Source: an uncultured Paracoccus sp. | GTDB taxonomy: Bacteria; Pseudomonadota; Alphaproteobacteria; Rhodobacterales; Rhodobacteraceae | Direction: 5' to 3' | NCBI GenBank assembly: GCA_937859005.1 | Contig: CALLYR010000062.1 | Coordinates: 1-10,274, forward strand | DNA length: 10,274 nt | Shown: piece by piece, positions 1-6,450 of the stretch | How the letters are laid out: every line of letters starts with the position of its first letter | Numbering within the stretch: position 1 is the first letter of the stretch | Notes under the pieces: generated by a model | The model's input: the letters and a program-made list of their open reading frames with translations, nothing else | Database searches by the model: none | What the model was told of the DNA's origin: nothing | Position numbers and translations under genes: made by a program

Positions 1-233
1 TCGGCATGTCGGCGCTGCTGACCACCACCATGCCCTATATGAAGGTCGTCATCGACACGATGAAGGAAAAGGGCATCCGCGACGACTATGTGGTGCTGGT
101 GGGCGGCGCGCCGCTGAACGAGGATTTCGGCCGCGCGGTGGGCGCCGACGCCTATTGCCGCGACGCCGCCGTGACGGTGGAAACCGCCAAGGACTACATG
201 AACCGCAAGCACAATCTGCGCGCGTCTTCATAA
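1..233 (+). CDS. Corrinoid (B12-binding) methyl-carrier protein, MtbC/MtgC type, 3' end only
   Basis: This is the last 76 codons or so of a gene that enters from the left; the reading frame is open to the window edge and stops with TAA at 231-233. The visible part is the C-terminal half of a cobalamin-binding Rossmann domain: an 'MSALLTTTMPYMK' segment, then the strand and glycine turn 'VVLVGGAPLN', then 'GADAYCRDAAVTVETAKDYM', all typical of small corrinoid proteins that partner MttB/MtgB-type methyltransferases. The DxHxxG cobalt-ligand motif would lie upstream, outside the window. Expected role (family knowledge): it accepts a methyl group on Co(I) from a substrate-specific methyltransferase and hands it to the pterin methyltransferase encoded at 3280-4233. 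The adjacent MetF, pterin methyltransferase and corrinoid activator support this. The substrate cannot be told from here; trimethylamine or glycine betaine-like compounds are reasonable guesses. Confidence 0.9.
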   Translation, partial: GMSALLTTTMPYMKVVIDTMKEKGIRDDYVVLVGGAPLNEDFGRAVGADAYCRDAAVTVETAKDYMNRKHNLRASS

Positions 234-237
234 GGCG

Positions 238-255
238 GCCCTCCGTCCGGGGGGC
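238..255 (+). terminator. GC-rich hairpin just after the corrinoid gene (attenuator or mRNA-stabilising stem?)
   Basis: Arms 238-244 (gccctcc) and 249-255 (ggggggc) pair over seven positions, with one G-T wobble and a 4-base loop, starting 5 bases after the corrinoid stop codon. There is no T-run, so it is not a classical intrinsic terminator. It could lower expression of the downstream genes relative to the corrinoid protein or protect the upstream mRNA. In DNA this rich in GC, chance stems of this size are common. Confidence 0.25.
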
Positions 256-318
256 GCGGCTCTGGACGGGGGCGCGGGCCGATCCCATCTCGACCGCATC
301 GACAGGAGCGCGGGGCCC

Positions 319-1077
319 ATGGACAAGGTCGCAGTCGGTCAGGACACGGCAAGGCAGGGCCCCGTCAGGCAGGGCCGCTTGCGCAGGGCGTTGCAGGGCC
401 GGCGCGTGCGGCAGACGGACACGGACCCCGGCCGCGGCGCAACCGCCGCCGCCCCGCCTGACGATCTGAGGGACGCACGGGCGGACCGGCTGCTGGTCAT
501 CGCCTGCGGCATGATCGCACGCGAGGTGCTGGCGGTGAAGGAGCGTCTGGGCCTCGGCCATATCGACCTGACCTGCCTGCCGGCGGAATACCATTTCCAC
601 GCCGACCGCATCGCGCCCGCCATGGACCAGGCGATCCGAAAGGCCCGGCAGGACGGCTATCGCCACATCTTCGTGGGTTACGGCGACTGCGGCACCGGGG
701 GGATGCTGGACCGCGTGTGCGAAAAGCACGGGGTCGAACGCATGGCCGGGCCGCATTGCTTTGCCTTCTATCAGGGGCTTCAGACCTGTGCCGGGGTCGA
801 GGACGGCGACATGCTGGCCTTCTACATGACCGATTTCCTGTGTCGCCAGTTCGACGCCTTCTTCATCCGCCCGCTCGGTCTCGACCGGCACCCGGAACTG
901 ATCGGCGACTATTTCGGCAACTATGAAAAGCTGGTCTATCTGGCCCAGACCGACGACCCGGCGCTGGATGCCGTGGCGCAACGGGCGGCGGACATGCTGG
1001 GGCTGGCCTATGAGCGGCGTTCGACCGGCTATGGCGATCTCGTTCCCGGCCTTGCGCGGGCGGCGGCCCTGCCGTGA
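319..1077 (+). CDS. DUF1638 family protein in a corrinoid methyltransferase island
   Basis: A 252-aa protein of unknown function, recognised as DUF1638 by 'LLVIACGMIAREV' (59-71), 'GYGDCGTGG' (120-128), 'HCFAFY' (146-151) and 'FGNYEKLVYLAQTDDP' (199-214). Seven cysteines (63, 86, 124, 134, 147, 157, 175), several of them within these motifs, suggest metal or cofactor binding; this is inference. There is no signal peptide or membrane segment, so it is probably cytoplasmic. The ATG at 319 is preceded by aggag at 304-308 (10-base spacer). Residues 1-57 are an Arg/Gln/Gly-rich low-complexity extension before the first domain strand. A GTG at 406 is a possible alternative start but has no ribosome binding site. 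Lying between the corrinoid protein and the folate genes, it may help corrinoid handling, reactivation or substrate demethylation, but no activity can be assigned from sequence. Confidence 0.85.
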   Translation: MDKVAVGQDTARQGPVRQGRLRRALQGRRVRQTDTDPGRGATAAAPPDDLRDARADRLLVIACGMIAREVLAVKERLGLGHIDLTCLPAEYHFHADRIAPAMDQAIRKARQDGYRHIFVGYGDCGTGGMLDRVCEKHGVERMAGPHCFAFYQGLQTCAGVEDGDMLAFYMTDFLCRQFDAFFIRPLGLDRHPELIGDYFGNYEKLVYLAQTDDPALDAVAQRAADMLGLAYERRSTGYGDLVPGLARAAALP

Positions 1078-1184
1078 CCGCGCCGGGGCGTCCCCGCGCC
1101 CGATGCCGCAGGTCGTTTTCGGGTGCCCGCGCGTCGTCCGCTGCGCGGCGCGCCCGTCCCCGCTGCGGCAATGCTGAAGTCGTC

Positions 1185-1190
1185 AAGGAG
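1185..1190 (+). promoter_or_regulatory. Ribosome binding site deciding the start of the 100-aa protein
   Basis: The sequence aaggag at 1185-1190 lies 8 bases before the ATG at 1199. A GTG at 1190-1192 in the same frame overlaps the ribosome binding site itself, so it cannot be the start. Confidence 0.7.
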
Positions 1191-1198
1191 TGCTGTTC

Positions 1199-1501
1199 AT
1201 GGCCGAACTGGTCGTTCTCTACTGGCGCGACATTCCCGCCCAGGTCATCGTCAGGCAGGGGCGGCGCAACGCGAAGCGCGAACTGGCCCCGCGCTTTGCC
1301 GAGGCGATCGACATGGCCGCCATGCGTTCGGGCGCGGCGGGGACAGACGACTATCTCGCCGCATGGCGCAAGGCCGATCCTGTCCCGGTGGGCGACGACC
1401 TTGAGGCCGAGGCCGAGCGTGCCGCCGCCGCCATCGAGGCGGATTACGACCGCGACCGGCTGGCGGCACTGGCGCAGAACGGGGGGCGCGAGGATGGCTG
1501 A
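1199..1501 (+). CDS. Small 'virulence factor' domain protein (~100 aa), function unknown
   Basis: A 100-aa cytoplasmic protein beginning 'MAELVVLYWRDIPAQVIV' and containing 'GRRNAKRELAPRFAEAIDMAAMR' split by basic residues, then 'GTDDYLAAWR' and an acidic, Ala/Glu-rich helical tail. From memory, this matches the short proteins carried under the 'virulence factor' domain name in alphaproteobacteria. That name says nothing about its job here. The gene starts 121 bases after the DUF1638 stop and ends inside the next gene (ATG at 1494, TGA at 1499-1501). It is therefore translationally coupled to the MetV-like protein, which suggests the two act together. A role as a small subunit or assembly factor for the MetV/MetF pair is possible but unproven. 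No catalytic motif or cysteine pair is visible. Confidence 0.75.
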   Translation: MAELVVLYWRDIPAQVIVRQGRRNAKRELAPRFAEAIDMAAMRSGAAGTDDYLAAWRKADPVPVGDDLEAEAERAAAAIEADYDRDRLAALAQNGGREDG

Positions 1502-2153
1502 TCCCGCCACCCCGCCCCCTTCGACCACCGCCAGCGGCCCCGCGACCGCCGCGCCGCAGGTCGTGCCGCCCGCGGCGACCGGGGCCACCACGCAGGCGGC
1601 GGTGGTGCGCAAGACCGCGCCGAAAAGCGACTATCTGCCCGCCGATGTCTCGCCCCAGCGGCGGGTGCAGCGGTCCTATTCGGTGCGGCTGTGGTCGGTG
1701 CGCCATTCGCGGCTGCTGGAATGGGTCTATGCCCGCTTTGCCGACGCGTTCCTGGGGCTGCATCCCTTGTGGAAGGGCTTGGGTTACGGCCGGGTCGAGG
1801 GGCCGGTCAAGTTCGTCGAACGCCGCGTCAAGGGATTGATGTTCGACTGCCGGATGTGCGGGCAATGCGTGCTGTCCTCGACCGGCATGTCCTGTCCGAT
1901 GAACTGCCCCAAGCAGTTGCGCAACGGCCCCTGCGGCGGCGTTCGCGCCAACGGGAATTGCGAGGTCGAACCCGACATGCCCTGCGTCTGGGTCAAGGCG
2001 TGGGAAGGATCGCGCAACATGGTCCGGGGCGACGCCATCCTGAAGGTGCAAAACCCGGTCGATCAGTCGCTGCGCGAAACCTCGGCCTGGCTGCGCGTCA
2101 CCGCCCAGGCCGCCGCCGCCCGCGAAAAGGCCCGCAGCGGAGAGGCCGCATGA
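1494..2153 (+). CDS. MetV-like protein (methylenetetrahydrofolate reductase C-terminal, Cys-rich domain)
   Basis: A 219-aa protein. Residues 1-45 are Ala/Pro/Thr-rich and probably disordered. Residues 60-115 form a basic, aromatic segment, followed by a Cys-rich module with cysteines 119, 122, 125, 134, 138, 147, 156 and 164, including 'CRMCGQC' and 'CPMNCPKQLRNGPCGG'. This pattern is the MTHFR C-terminal family, called MetV in acetogens, where it partners MetF. The eight cysteines fit a zinc and/or iron-sulfur site. It starts at ATG 1494, overlapping the previous gene by 8 bases, and its TGA (2151-2153) overlaps the metF ATG (2150) as ATGA. The coupling strongly implies a MetF-MetV complex. 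The open frame extends back to 1074, but the sequence before 1494 lies in the intergenic gap and in the coding region of the previous gene, so the 1494 start is preferred. Confidence 0.85.
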   Translation: MADPATPPPSTTASGPATAAPQVVPPAATGATTQAAVVRKTAPKSDYLPADVSPQRRVQRSYSVRLWSVRHSRLLEWVYARFADAFLGLHPLWKGLGYGRVEGPVKFVERRVKGLMFDCRMCGQCVLSSTGMSCPMNCPKQLRNGPCGGVRANGNCEVEPDMPCVWVKAWEGSRNMVRGDAILKVQNPVDQSLRETSAWLRVTAQAAAAREKARSGEAA

Positions 2154-3241
2154 GCCCCCACCCCCACCTCGACGAGAACCCCGAAGGCCCCGACCTGCCG
2201 CTGGAGCCGCTGCCCGGCCATTCCTCGCGCGGGCGGCTGGAACGCATCCTGCGCCGGGGCGAATTCGCCGTCACGGCCGAACTGAACCCCCCCGACAGCG
2301 CCGATCCGCAGGATGTCTATGACCGCGCCCGCGTCTTCGACGGCTGGGTGGACGGAATCAACGCGGTCGATGCCTCGGGGGCGAACTGCCACATGTCGTC
2401 CGTGGGCATCTGCGCGCTGCTGACGCGGATGGGCCATGCCCCGATCCTGCAGATCGCCTGCCGCGACCGCAACCGCATCGCCATCCAGGGCGACGTGCTG
2501 GGCGCGGCCGCGATGGGGGTGCAGAACATCCTGTGCCTGACCGGCGACGGGGTGCAGGCGGGCGACCAGCCGGGGGCCAAGCCCGTGTTCGACCTCGATT
2601 CCTCGTCGCTGCTGGAAACGATCCGCACCATGCGCGACAAGGGCGCGTTCCTGTCGGGCCGCAGGCTGACCACGCCGCCGCGGGTCTTTCTGGGCGCGGC
2701 CGTCAACCCCTTCGCACCCCCCTTCGACTTTCGCCCGCTGCATCTGGGCAAGAAGATCGCGGCCGGTGCGCAGTTCGTGCAGACGCAATATTGCTTCGAC
2801 GTGCCGATGTTTCGCGCCTTCATGCAGCGCGTGCGCGACCTGGGGCTGGCGGACAAGGTGTTCATCCTGTGCGGCGTGGGGCCGCTGGCCTCGGCAAGGA
2901 CGGCGAAATGGATCCGTTCGAACGTGCCGGGGGTCCATATCCCCGATGCGGTGATCGCGCGGCTGGAAGGCGCGCGCGACCAGAAGGCCGAAGGCAAGCG
3001 CCTGTGCATCGACATCATCAACGAGGTCAAGGAGATTCCCGGCGTCGCGGGCGTCCACGTCATGGCTTACCGGCAAGAAGAATACGTGGCCGAGATCGTC
3101 GATGAATCGGGCGTGCTGAAGGGCCGCCGCCCCTGGCGCCACGAATTCCGCTCCGACGATGCGCGGGTGGCCGAGCGGCTGGAACATCTGCGCGAAGGCG
3201 TGACCGAGGCCCAGGCCGAGATGGTCAGAAGCGCCCACTGA
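2150..3241 (+). CDS. metF: Methylenetetrahydrofolate reductase, MetF family
   Basis: A 363-aa flavoprotein of the MTHFR TIM-barrel family. It interconverts methyl-THF and methylene-THF, and in this island it probably oxidises methyl-THF. Seen in sequence: 'AELNPP' (43-48, with E44 at the position of the catalytic Glu), 'CRDRNR' (104-109), 'LTGD' (130-133, flavin contact), 'GAAVNPF' (182-188), 'QTQYCFD' (211-217, the family QxxxFD folate-binding region) and 'GVHVMAY' (301-307). An acidic/proline N-terminal leader of about 30 residues precedes the barrel. The open frame runs further upstream, but that part overlaps the MetV coding region in another frame. The ATG at 2150 has ggagagg at 2139-2145 and shares ATGA with the MetV stop. 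The length is somewhat above the ~300 aa of the E. coli enzyme. The electron acceptor is not evident. Confidence 0.93.
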   Translation: MSPHPHLDENPEGPDLPLEPLPGHSSRGRLERILRRGEFAVTAELNPPDSADPQDVYDRARVFDGWVDGINAVDASGANCHMSSVGICALLTRMGHAPILQIACRDRNRIAIQGDVLGAAAMGVQNILCLTGDGVQAGDQPGAKPVFDLDSSSLLETIRTMRDKGAFLSGRRLTTPPRVFLGAAVNPFAPPFDFRPLHLGKKIAAGAQFVQTQYCFDVPMFRAFMQRVRDLGLADKVFILCGVGPLASARTAKWIRSNVPGVHIPDAVIARLEGARDQKAEGKRLCIDIINEVKEIPGVAGVHVMAYRQEEYVAEIVDESGVLKGRRPWRHEFRSDDARVAERLEHLREGVTEAQAEMVRSAH

Positions 3242-3279
3242 ACCCCCAAGGACAACTTTCCCCCGATGGAGACCCCTGA

Positions 3280-4233
3280 ATGACCCGCACCATCGTCGCC
3301 TCGGCGAGCCGCGAAATCGTCATCGGCTTTGACCAGCCCTTCTGCGTGATCGGCGAACGCATCAACCCCACCGGCCGCAAGAAGCTGGCCGCCGAGATGA
3401 TCGCCGGCAATTTCGACACGGTGATGAAGGACGCGCTGGAACAGGCCGCCGCCGGCGCGACCATGCTGGACGTGAACGCCGGCGTCACCGCCGTCGATCC
3501 CAACGCCACCGAACCCGCGCTGCTGGTGCGCACGCTGGAAATCGTGCAGGGGCTGGTCGATCTGCCGCTGTCGATCGATTCCTCGGTCACGGCCGCGATC
3601 GAGGCGGGCCTGCGCGCCGCCAGGGGTCGCCCCCTGGTCAATTCCGTTACCGGCGAGGAGGAGAAGCTGGAGGCGATCCTGCCCCTGGTCAGGAAATACA
3701 ACGTGCCGGTCGTGGCGATTTCCAACGACGAAACCGGCATCTCGATGGACCCCGACGTGCGCTTCGCGGTGGCGAAACGGATCGTCGAACGCGCCGCCGA
3801 CCACGGCATCCCTGCCCATGACATCGTGGTCGATCCGCTGGTCATGCCGATCGGGGCGCTGGGCGACGCGGGCCGGCAGGTCTTTGCCCTGCTGCGGCGC
3901 CTGCGCGAGGAACTGAAGGTCAACACCACCTGCGGCCTGTCCAACATCTCGTTCGGCCTGCCCCACCGCCACGGCATCAACGCGGCCTTCATCCCGATGG
4001 TGATCGGCGCGGGCATGACCTCGGCCATCATGAACCCCTGCCGTCCGCAGGAGATGGAGGCCGTGCGCGGCGCCAATGTGCTGGCCGGGACGGACAAGGA
4101 CTGCATGACCTGGATCCGCACCTACAAGGACTACAAGCCCGGCGAGACCGCCCCCGCCGCGACGCCGGAAGGCGAGGCCGCAGGCGGCCGCCGTCGCGGC
4201 GGGCGCGAGGCGCGGCGCGGCGCGCAGGGCTGA
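3280..4233 (+). CDS. Methyltetrahydrofolate:corrinoid methyltransferase (pterin-binding domain)
   Basis: A 317-aa protein with the dihydropteroate synthase-like TIM barrel used by AcsE/MtgA-type enzymes. It moves the methyl group between methyl-corrinoid protein and THF; here the expected direction is onto THF. Pterin-binding motifs are in order: 'GERINPTGRK' (25-34), 'MLDVNAG' (62-68), 'SIDSS' (98-102), 'NSVTGEE' (121-127), 'AISND' (146-150), 'DPLVMPIG' (185-192) and 'GLSNISFGLP' (219-228). A dihydropteroate synthase is ruled out because no other folate-biosynthesis genes are present and the 'GLSNISFG' and 'NPC' (252-254) segments are those of methyltransferases. ATG 3280 has ggag at 3268-3271, 8 bases upstream, and begins 38 bases after metF. 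The tail (about 290-317) is Ala/Pro then Arg/Gly-rich, lies beyond the barrel and is probably disordered. Confidence 0.92.
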   Translation: MTRTIVASASREIVIGFDQPFCVIGERINPTGRKKLAAEMIAGNFDTVMKDALEQAAAGATMLDVNAGVTAVDPNATEPALLVRTLEIVQGLVDLPLSIDSSVTAAIEAGLRAARGRPLVNSVTGEEEKLEAILPLVRKYNVPVVAISNDETGISMDPDVRFAVAKRIVERAADHGIPAHDIVVDPLVMPIGALGDAGRQVFALLRRLREELKVNTTCGLSNISFGLPHRHGINAAFIPMVIGAGMTSAIMNPCRPQEMEAVRGANVLAGTDKDCMTWIRTYKDYKPGETAPAATPEGEAAGGRRRGGREARRGAQG

Positions 4234-4240
4234 AGGCGCA

Positions 4241-4257
4241 GGCCCCCGCGCGGGGCC
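4241..4257 (+). other. Short GC hairpin between the methyltransferase and activator genes
   Basis: Arms ggcccc (4241-4246) and ggggcc (4252-4257) pair perfectly around a 5-base loop, 7 bases after the methyltransferase stop and just before the strong ribosome binding site of the activator gene. No T-run follows. It may be an intra-operon pause or mRNA processing stem, or chance in GC-rich DNA. Confidence 0.25.
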
Positions 4258-4265
4258 GCGAGAGG

Positions 4266-4274
4266 AAAGGAGGA
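4266..4274 (+). promoter_or_regulatory. Strong ribosome binding site of the corrinoid activator gene
   Basis: The sequence aaaggagga lies 6 bases before ATG 4281, one of the two best Shine-Dalgarno matches in the window. It supports this ATG as the true start. Confidence 0.65.
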
Positions 4275-4280
4275 TCGGTC

Positions 4281-5420
4281 ATGGCAGACGGGCAGGAGAC
4301 GGACGGGCCGCAGGCGGGGACGGATCCCCTGGTGCTGTTCATGCCCTCGGGCCGGCGCGGGCGCTTTCCGGTGGGTACCCCGATCCTCGACGCCGCGCGG
4401 CAACTGGGAGTCCATGTGGAAAGCGTCTGCGGCGGGCGGGCCACCTGCGGGCGCTGCCAGGTCGCGGTGCAGGAGGGCAGCTTCGCCAAGCACGGCATCG
4501 AATCGCGGCCTGACCACATTTCCCCCAAGGGTCCGCGCGAAGAACGATACGAACGGGTGCGCGGCCTGCCCGAAGGCCGCCGCCTGTCCTGTTCGGCCAC
4601 CGTCCAGGGCGATCTGGTGGTGGACGTGCCCGACGACACCACCATCAACGCGCAGGTGGTCCGCAAGGGCGCGGTGGACCGCCATATCGCCCGCGATCCG
4701 GCCGTGCATCTGTGCTATGTCGAGGTGGACGAACCCGACATGCACAAGCCGCTCGGCGATCTCGACCGGCTGAAGCTGGTCCTGGAACGGGACTGGGGCT
4801 GGCACGATCCGCTGATCGCGCCGCATCTGCTGGCGCAGGTGCAGGGTGTCCTGCGGCACGAGAACTGGGGCGTCACCGCCGCCGTCCACCGCGATGCGGA
4901 GGGCGACCGTCCCACCATCATCGCGCTGTGGCCGGGGCTGAAGAACGAGGCTTACGGCATCGCCTGCGACATCGGCTCGACCACCATCGCGCTGCATCTG
5001 GTCTCGCTGCTGTCGGGGCGGATCGTCGCATCGAACGGCGCGTCCAACCCCCAGATCCGCTTCGGCGAGGATCTGATGAGCCGGGTGTCCTATGTCATGA
5101 TGAACCCCGACGGGCGCGAGGCCATGACGGACGCCGTGCGCGAGGCGGTCAACAGCCTCATCGGCAAGGTCTGCACCGAGGGCGGCATCGACCGGCGCGA
5201 CATCCTGAACGCGGTGTTCGTCGCCAATCCGATCATGCACCACCTGTTCCTGGGGATCGACCCCACCGAACTGGGACGATGGACCACGCCGCGCATGATC
5301 TGGGCATCGAGATCAATCGGGGCGCGCGGCTTTACACCCTGCCCTGCATCGCGGGCCATGTCGGCGCGGACGCGGCGGCGGCGGCCCTGTCCGAAGGGCC
5401 TTACCGGCAGGACGCCATGA
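4281..5420 (+). CDS. N-terminal part of the corrinoid activator: [2Fe-2S] ferredoxin plus first ASKHA half
   Basis: Residues 18-120 form a plant-type [2Fe-2S] ferredoxin domain with ligands C50, C56, C59 and C104 (pattern C-x5-C-x2-C...C), which supplies the electron. A linker region (about 120-220) follows. The first ASKHA ATPase phosphate motif 'CDIGSTTIALHL' is at 229-240, then 'NPQIRFGEDLMSR' (256-268) and 'NPIMHHLFLGIDPTELG' (316-332), which is close to the conserved NPxMHHLFLG signature of RamA/RACo/DUF4445 proteins. From residue 333 the frame turns into Arg/Pro-rich nonsense and stops at 5420 (379 aa in all). On its own this product lacks the second half of the ATPase fold and should be inactive. 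ATG 4281 is supported by an excellent ribosome binding site. Confidence 0.75.
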   Translation: MADGQETDGPQAGTDPLVLFMPSGRRGRFPVGTPILDAARQLGVHVESVCGGRATCGRCQVAVQEGSFAKHGIESRPDHISPKGPREERYERVRGLPEGRRLSCSATVQGDLVVDVPDDTTINAQVVRKGAVDRHIARDPAVHLCYVEVDEPDMHKPLGDLDRLKLVLERDWGWHDPLIAPHLLAQVQGVLRHENWGVTAAVHRDAEGDRPTIIALWPGLKNEAYGIACDIGSTTIALHLVSLLSGRIVASNGASNPQIRFGEDLMSRVSYVMMNPDGREAMTDAVREAVNSLIGKVCTEGGIDRRDILNAVFVANPIMHHLFLGIDPTELGRWTTPRMIWASRSIGARGFTPCPASRAMSARTRRRRPCPKGLTGRTP

Positions 5421-6328
5421 TGCTGCTGGTCGATGTCGGCACCAACGCCGAGATCATCCTGGGCAACCGCGGCCGGGTGGTGGCGGCGTCCTCGCCCACC
5501 GGCCCCGCCTTCGAGGGGGCCGAGATTTCCTCGGGCCAGCGCGCCGCCCCCGGCGCCATCGAGCGCGTGCGCATCGACCCGCAGACGCTGGAGCCGCGAT
5601 ACCGCATCATCGGGGTGGAGCAGTGGTCCGACGCGCCGGGGTTCGAGGAGGCGGCGGGCGCGGTCGGCGTCACCGGCATCTGCGGATCGGCCATCATCGA
5701 GGTCGTGGCGGAAATGTATCTGACCGGCATCATTTCCGAGGACGGGGTGATCGACGGGACGCTTTCCGCCCGCTCCTCCCGCATCCACCAGCAGGGGCGG
5801 ACCTTTTCGTATCTGCTGCGCGAGGGCACGCCCCGCATCACCGTGACCCAGACCGACGTGCGCGCGATCCAGCTGGCCAAGGCCGCGCTTTACGCGGGCA
5901 TCCGGCTGCTGATGGAAAAGCAGGGGGTCGCGCGCGTGGACATGATCCGGCTGGCCGGGGCCTTCGGGTCGTTCATCGATCCGAAATACGCGATGGTGCT
6001 GGGGCTGATCCCCGACTGCCCGCTGGACGAGGTCCGGGCGGTCGGCAATGCCGCGGGCACGGGGGCGTTGATGGCGCTGCTCAACCGCGGCCACCGGCGC
6101 GAGATCGAGGCCGAGGTGCGGCGCATCGAGAAGATCGAGACCGCGCTGGAACCCCATTTCCAGCAGTTGTTCATCGACGCGATGGCGCTGCCCAACAAGG
6201 TCGATCGCTTCCCCGAACTGGCGAAGGCCGTGGCGCTGCCCCCCCGCAAGACGGCCGAGGCAGGCGACGCCTCCCCCGTCTCCCGCCGCCGCTCGCGCGA
6301 GGACCGGGCCGCGCGAAGGCGCGAGTGA
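5279..6328 (+). CDS. C-terminal part of the corrinoid activator: second ASKHA half
   Basis: The family-like frame resumes here. Counting from the ATG at 5279 (349 aa): 'LPCIAGHVGADA' (21-32), second phosphate motif 'DVGTNAEI' (52-59), 'GPAFEGAEI' (75-83), 'GICGSAI' (133-139), 'QTDVRAIQLAKAA' (191-203), 'LAGAFG' (225-230) and adenosine motif 'GNAAGTGA' (257-264). The 'EPHFQQLFIDAMALP' segment (291-305) matches the usual end of the family, followed by an Arg-rich tail (336-349). The ATG at 5279 is probably an internal Met codon exposed by the lesion. It has only 'ggga' two bases upstream and lies 141 bases inside the preceding frame, so independent translation is doubtful. Without the ferredoxin and first phosphate motif the fragment cannot work alone. 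Confidence 0.7.
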   Translation: MDHAAHDLGIEINRGARLYTLPCIAGHVGADAAAAALSEGPYRQDAMMLLVDVGTNAEIILGNRGRVVAASSPTGPAFEGAEISSGQRAAPGAIERVRIDPQTLEPRYRIIGVEQWSDAPGFEEAAGAVGVTGICGSAIIEVVAEMYLTGIISEDGVIDGTLSARSSRIHQQGRTFSYLLREGTPRITVTQTDVRAIQLAKAALYAGIRLLMEKQGVARVDMIRLAGAFGSFIDPKYAMVLGLIPDCPLDEVRAVGNAAGTGALMALLNRGHRREIEAEVRRIEKIETALEPHFQQLFIDAMALPNKVDRFPELAKAVALPPRKTAEAGDASPVSRRRSREDRAARRRE

Positions 6329-6408
6329 TTGGGCACGATTCTGCGGCCCGCCGTCGCGGCAGTCCGTTCGCAGTGGGGGACAAGCTGGACCCCGGCGGCA
6401 AACCCTGC

Positions 6409-6414
6409 TTGACA
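6409..6414 (+). promoter_or_regulatory. Possible -35 element (TTGACA) upstream of the EamA gene
   Basis: A perfect TTGACA lies 36 bases before ATG 6451 in the 122-base gap after the activator gene. No convincing -10 is found at 16-18 bases; the best AT-containing hexamer, gattgt at 6426, is only 11 bases away. Alphaproteobacterial -10 elements are degenerate, so a separate promoter for the EamA gene remains possible. Confidence 0.2.
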
Positions 6415-6450
6415 CCCCCAAGAGCGATTGTCCGGGAAAGGAGGGACGGC

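Larger units (their letters stand above)
4281..6328 (+). pseudogene. Ferredoxin-ASKHA corrinoid reductive activator (RamA/RACo type), broken by a frameshift or deletion
   Basis: The two adjoining reading frames 4281-5420 and 5279-6328 together make one protein of this family, expected to be about 690 aa. Its role is ATP-dependent reduction of inactive Co(II) corrinoid back to Co(I), serving the corrinoid protein encoded at the left edge. The first frame is family-like up to the Gly codon at 5274-5276; the second is family-like from about 5297. Only 20 bases separate these points, whereas relatives as I recall them have about 16-17 residues there, including an 'APF' segment. A loss of 1 base modulo 3 restores the frame, so a deletion of about 28-31 bases fits; a 1-base error would restore the frame but not the missing residues. 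The flanking motifs are intact, so the lesion is recent or artefactual. Confidence 0.75.

Noticed and set aside
49..981. A 310-codon minus-strand open frame opposite the corrinoid and DUF1638 genes
   Set aside because: It spans two real + strand genes and has a low-complexity Arg/Pro-rich end, so it is an antisense artefact.
1190..1192. GTG as the start of the 100-aa protein
   Set aside because: It overlaps the aaggag ribosome binding site; ATG 1199 has the correct spacing.
2063..3238. A 391-codon minus-strand open frame opposite metF
   Set aside because: MetF motifs on the + strand are unambiguous and the antisense translation shows no domain.
3280..4233. Dihydropteroate synthase (folP)
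   Set aside because: The barrel is shared, but the motif set and the corrinoid/MetF context indicate a methyltetrahydrofolate:corrinoid methyltransferase.
5271..5300. Programmed ribosomal frameshift joining the two halves of the activator gene
   Set aside because: No slippery heptamer is present and a simple shift would still lack about ten conserved residues, so deletion or sequence error fits better.
5090..6421. A 443-codon minus-strand open frame opposite the activator gene
   Set aside because: The + strand carries clear ASKHA motifs; the opposite frame has His/Arg/Asp-rich composition typical of antisense frames in high-GC DNA.
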